DNA of 7,820 nucleotides from JABDOU01 sp041609995 (lineage in GTDB: Bacteria; Actinomycetota; Acidimicrobiia; Spongiisociales; SHLN01). The stretch lies in assembly GCA_041609995.1 (NCBI GenBank), contig JBFIPU010000110.1:1-7820 (forward strand). The letters are read 5' to 3'. Within the stretch, counting starts at the first letter, position 1. Each line of letters opens with the position of its first letter. A program made the translations under genes and the position numbers. The notes beneath the pieces were generated by a model. The model was given only the letters and a program-made list of their open reading frames with translations. It searched no databases and was not told the origin of the DNA. This document shows, piece by piece, positions 6,331-7,820 of the stretch.

Positions 6331-7008
6331 TCAGAAGTGGGGCCAGGGCATGGCCGGTCGGTCGACGGGTGGGTAGGGGTGGATACCGGTCGCAAGCACC
6401 TCGTTGATGCGGCGCGCCAAACCGTCTGCCTCTGAGGCTCCGAGAAGCGACTCGACTTCACCAAACAGGGCATCGGCGCTCGAGAGCGTCGACACGCGGT
6501 CTCGGAGATGGGCCGGGATGGGCTGGCCGGCGAAGCTCCAAAGCACCGTTCGCAGCTTTTCCTGCGGGTGGAACGTCAGGCCGTGATCGATGCCCCACAG
6601 GTGATCGTCGACCACGAAGATGTGGCCCACTTTGCGGTCGGCGTTGTTGATGATCACATCGAGCAGCGCCAACGGCCAAAGCCGGTCGTCTGCTGCGTTG
6701 ATCATGTCGACGAGCGCCGGAACATCGGTCTGGTGGGCGATGACGGACTGCACCGACCCGGCTCCGGCCGGCCCCTCGATCAGGGCCGTGCGGGGGACGC
6801 ACTCGAGTCCCAGCTCGACGCTCACCCGAAACGCGAGGTACTCGCGGCGCGGGAGCGTTGCCACGTCGAAGTCGTGCAGAGGCCGCTGTCCCGCCTCGGG
6901 CTTGTAGATCAGGGGTTGGCCATCGGTGCTTCGCGCCAACAGGGTGGCGTTGGATGCGTCGACGAAGCGGCCTTCCACGGTGGCGATCTCCGGAGGCCAG
7001 GGTGTCAT
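6331..7008 (-). CDS. SCO1664-family protein with PI3/PI4-kinase-like motifs
   Basis: The 225-residue product belongs to the actinobacterial SCO1664 family, which is distantly related to the PI3/PI4-kinase fold; its substrate is unknown. Visible motifs are VEGRFVDASNATLLA (11-25), IYKPEAGQRPLHDF (34-47, with Lys36 the candidate ATP-contacting lysine), LLDVIINNADRKVGHI (115-130), which resembles a kinase catalytic loop, and WGIDHGLTFH (138-147), where Asp141 could be the metal ligand equivalent to the DFG Asp. The start is the ATG at 7008-7006, whose ATGA overlaps the DUF3090 stop codon. An upstream in-frame ATG at 7083 would overlap DUF3090 by 79 nt across its Cys cluster and adds non-family sequence. 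An AGGAG lies 17 nt upstream, too far to act alone, so translational coupling is likely. It is the last gene of its operon. There is no signal peptide or membrane segment. Confidence 0.85.
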   Translation of the reverse strand: MTPWPPEIATVEGRFVDASNATLLARSTDGQPLIYKPEAGQRPLHDFDVATLPRREYLAFRVSVELGLECVPRTALIEGPAGAGSVQSVIAHQTDVPALVDMINAADDRLWPLALLDVIINNADRKVGHIFVVDDHLWGIDHGLTFHPQEKLRTVLWSFAGQPIPAHLRDRVSTLSSADALFGEVESLLGASEADGLARRINEVLATGIHPYPPVDRPAMPWPHF

Positions 7009-7472
7009 CGCCGGCGGTGGCCGTTCTCCTTCGGGCAGGCGACGCAAGACTCGCCGTCCATCGGCAGGCCGCACCGGGGGCATGGCTTGCGCCCGCGCCC
7101 GACCGACTCCAGCGCCTGATTCGACATGGTGAGAACCTGGGCGGGAGTGGCAGTGAACTCGATCGATGCGGTTTCGGGATCGGTGGGAGCCAACAGGAAC
7201 GTGTACGTGCCGTCTCCGTAGCCCACCGCAATCTGGCCGATCCGGAACAGCACCTCGTCGGGTACACCCAGATCATGTGCATCCATGGCGGGCGGAAGGG
7301 GGTAATTGGTTCGAAGGAGATCGAGGCACCGCTCGGCCATGCTCTGGACCTGCCCCTTTTCCAGCAGTACCCAGTAGGAGGCGTCGTCCAACGTGAGGCG
7401 GATGAGAAAGGTGCGTTGGCCGGGTTCCCCGATGGCCCCCGCCGCGAAACCGTCGATCGGGCCGAGGTTCAT
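7005..7472 (-). CDS. DUF3090-family protein with C-terminal Cys4 cluster
   Basis: The 155-residue product matches the actinobacterial DUF3090 family from end to end. It opens with GAIGEPGQRTFLIRL (12-26), followed by a helix containing LLEKGQVQSMAERCLDLL (36-53) and FRIGQIAVGYGD (76-87). Near the C-terminus Cys131, Cys134, Cys143 and Cys146 form CPRCGLPMDGESCVAC, spaced like a zinc ribbon; the family typically ends in such a CPxCGxPxDxxGHxC-like segment. No enzymatic role is established. The chosen start, ATG 7472-7470, overlaps the phosphatase stop as ATGA and has GGAG 8 nt upstream. The GTG at 7481 is rejected because that GGAG runs into it. Its own stop overlaps the SCO1664 start in the same way, so the three genes are tightly coupled. 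The product is probably cytoplasmic, with no signal or membrane segment. Confidence 0.85.
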   Translation of the reverse strand: MNLGPIDGFAAGAIGEPGQRTFLIRLTLDDASYWVLLEKGQVQSMAERCLDLLRTNYPLPPAMDAHDLGVPDEVLFRIGQIAVGYGDGTYTFLLAPTDPETASIEFTATPAQVLTMSNQALESVGRGRKPCPRCGLPMDGESCVACPKENGHRRR

Positions 7473-7820
7473 GGCAGCCACTCCGCCACGCCTGCGCGCA
7501 GGTTGACAGCGAGGACCGTCGGAGGGCCGGCGGTGGGTAGGTCGACCACGCTGGTCGAGCCGGCAGAGATGGCGAGCCGCTGTAGCAGGTCCAAAGGAGC
7601 CCCGAGGTAGTGGAGGACCACCGACTTGATGACGTCGGCGTGCGAGACCACGACGATCTGGTCCTTTGCCCGGTGGCGCGCCACCAGGCGTTCGGTGCCC
7701 GCTATGGCGCGAGCTTGCGTCTCGGCCAGGGTCTCACCGTTCGGGAACCGGACACGGGACGGGGCAGAGTGCAGATGTCGCCACGCCTTCAACCGGTACA
7801 GGTCCTTCAGCCGCCGACCC
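7469..7820 (-). CDS. MSMEG_4193-type histidine phosphatase / putative phosphomutase, 5' end outside the window
   Basis: Reading leftwards, the frame is open from the window edge (first full codon 7819-7817) to a TGA at 7471-7469, giving 116 C-terminal residues. The sequence begins GRRLKDLYRLKAWRHL, continues with SRVRFPNGETLAETQARA, where the GE pair is the usual acidic catalytic position of the branch, and then VVVSHADVIKSVVLHYLG, which carries the second catalytic His of the histidine phosphatase (phosphoglycerate mutase-like) superfamily. The first catalytic His, in the N-terminal RHG motif, lies outside the window and cannot be checked. The TTG at 7792 is not a credible start because family sequence continues upstream of it. 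The family member is predicted to hydrolyse or transfer a phosphate on an unidentified small molecule. It is the first visible gene of the phosphatase-DUF3090-SCO1664 operon. Confidence 0.85.
   Translation of the reverse strand, partial: GRRLKDLYRLKAWRHLHSAPSRVRFPNGETLAETQARAIAGTERLVARHRAKDQIVVVSHADVIKSVVLHYLGAPLDLLQRLAISAGSTSVVDLPTAGPPTVLAVNLRAGVAEWLP
7481..7484 (-). promoter_or_regulatory. Shine-Dalgarno deciding the DUF3090 start
   Basis: GGAG on the minus strand lies 8 nt before the ATG at 7472-7470, inside the end of the phosphatase gene. Its last G is also the first base of the alternative GTG at 7481, so it can only serve the ATG. Confidence 0.6.

Noticed and set aside
7009..7083. Extended N-terminus of the SCO1664 protein from ATG 7083
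   Set aside because: It runs antiparallel to no evidence: the added Arg/Pro-rich residues come from the DUF3090 Cys-cluster coding region in another frame, and the ATGA overlap at 7005-7008 gives the expected family N-terminus.
6858..7610. Plus-strand 250-codon frame across the minus-strand operon
   Set aside because: It is antisense to three overlapping conserved genes and its translation matches nothing I recognise.

Overview
The window is GC-rich, densely coded bacterial DNA, and its gene content points to an actinobacterium. Three minus-strand genes at the right end form a cluster typical of Actinobacteria: an MSMEG_4193-type histidine phosphatase, a DUF3090 protein and an SCO1664-family protein. 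The left-end TPR protein and the large secreted GSDH/PKD protein with calcium-loop repeats also fit. The GDWDGDG-type repeats suggest Acidimicrobiia or a relative, but this is inference from family knowledge; no rRNA or other phylogenetic marker is present.

Layout. Bases 1-678 (+) hold the 3' part of a TPR-like protein, followed by a hairpin at 702-722. Bases 765-4283 (+) encode a 1172-residue secreted protein: signal peptide, PQQ-type glucose/sorbosone dehydrogenase propeller, PKD domain, a His/Cys-rich module, further beta-sandwich modules, and a C-terminal array of about 47-residue repeats with DxDxDG loops. Bases 4336-4740 (+) encode a small SSB-like OB-fold protein. A gamma-glutamyltranspeptidase-family Ntn-hydrolase gene at 4753-6240 (+) follows after 12 nt. 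A 90-bp convergent gap (6241-6330) separates it from the minus-strand operon. Read leftwards, that operon is the phosphatase (5' end outside the window), DUF3090 and SCO1664, joined by two ATGA stop/start overlaps.

How the genes work together. The minus-strand trio is almost certainly one translationally coupled operon whose biochemical role is not established. The SSB-like and GGT-like genes probably share a transcript, but no functional link between them is visible. The dehydrogenase stands alone as a secreted oxidoreductase candidate. The points most worth a second look are the GGT-like enzyme, which keeps its catalytic Thr but appears to have lost most of the residues that hold gamma-glutamyl substrates, and the permuted five-fold repeat at the end of the dehydrogenase. 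I see no mobile element, CRISPR array, tRNA or rRNA. Apart from these unusual variants of known families, I found no clear undescribed multi-gene system.
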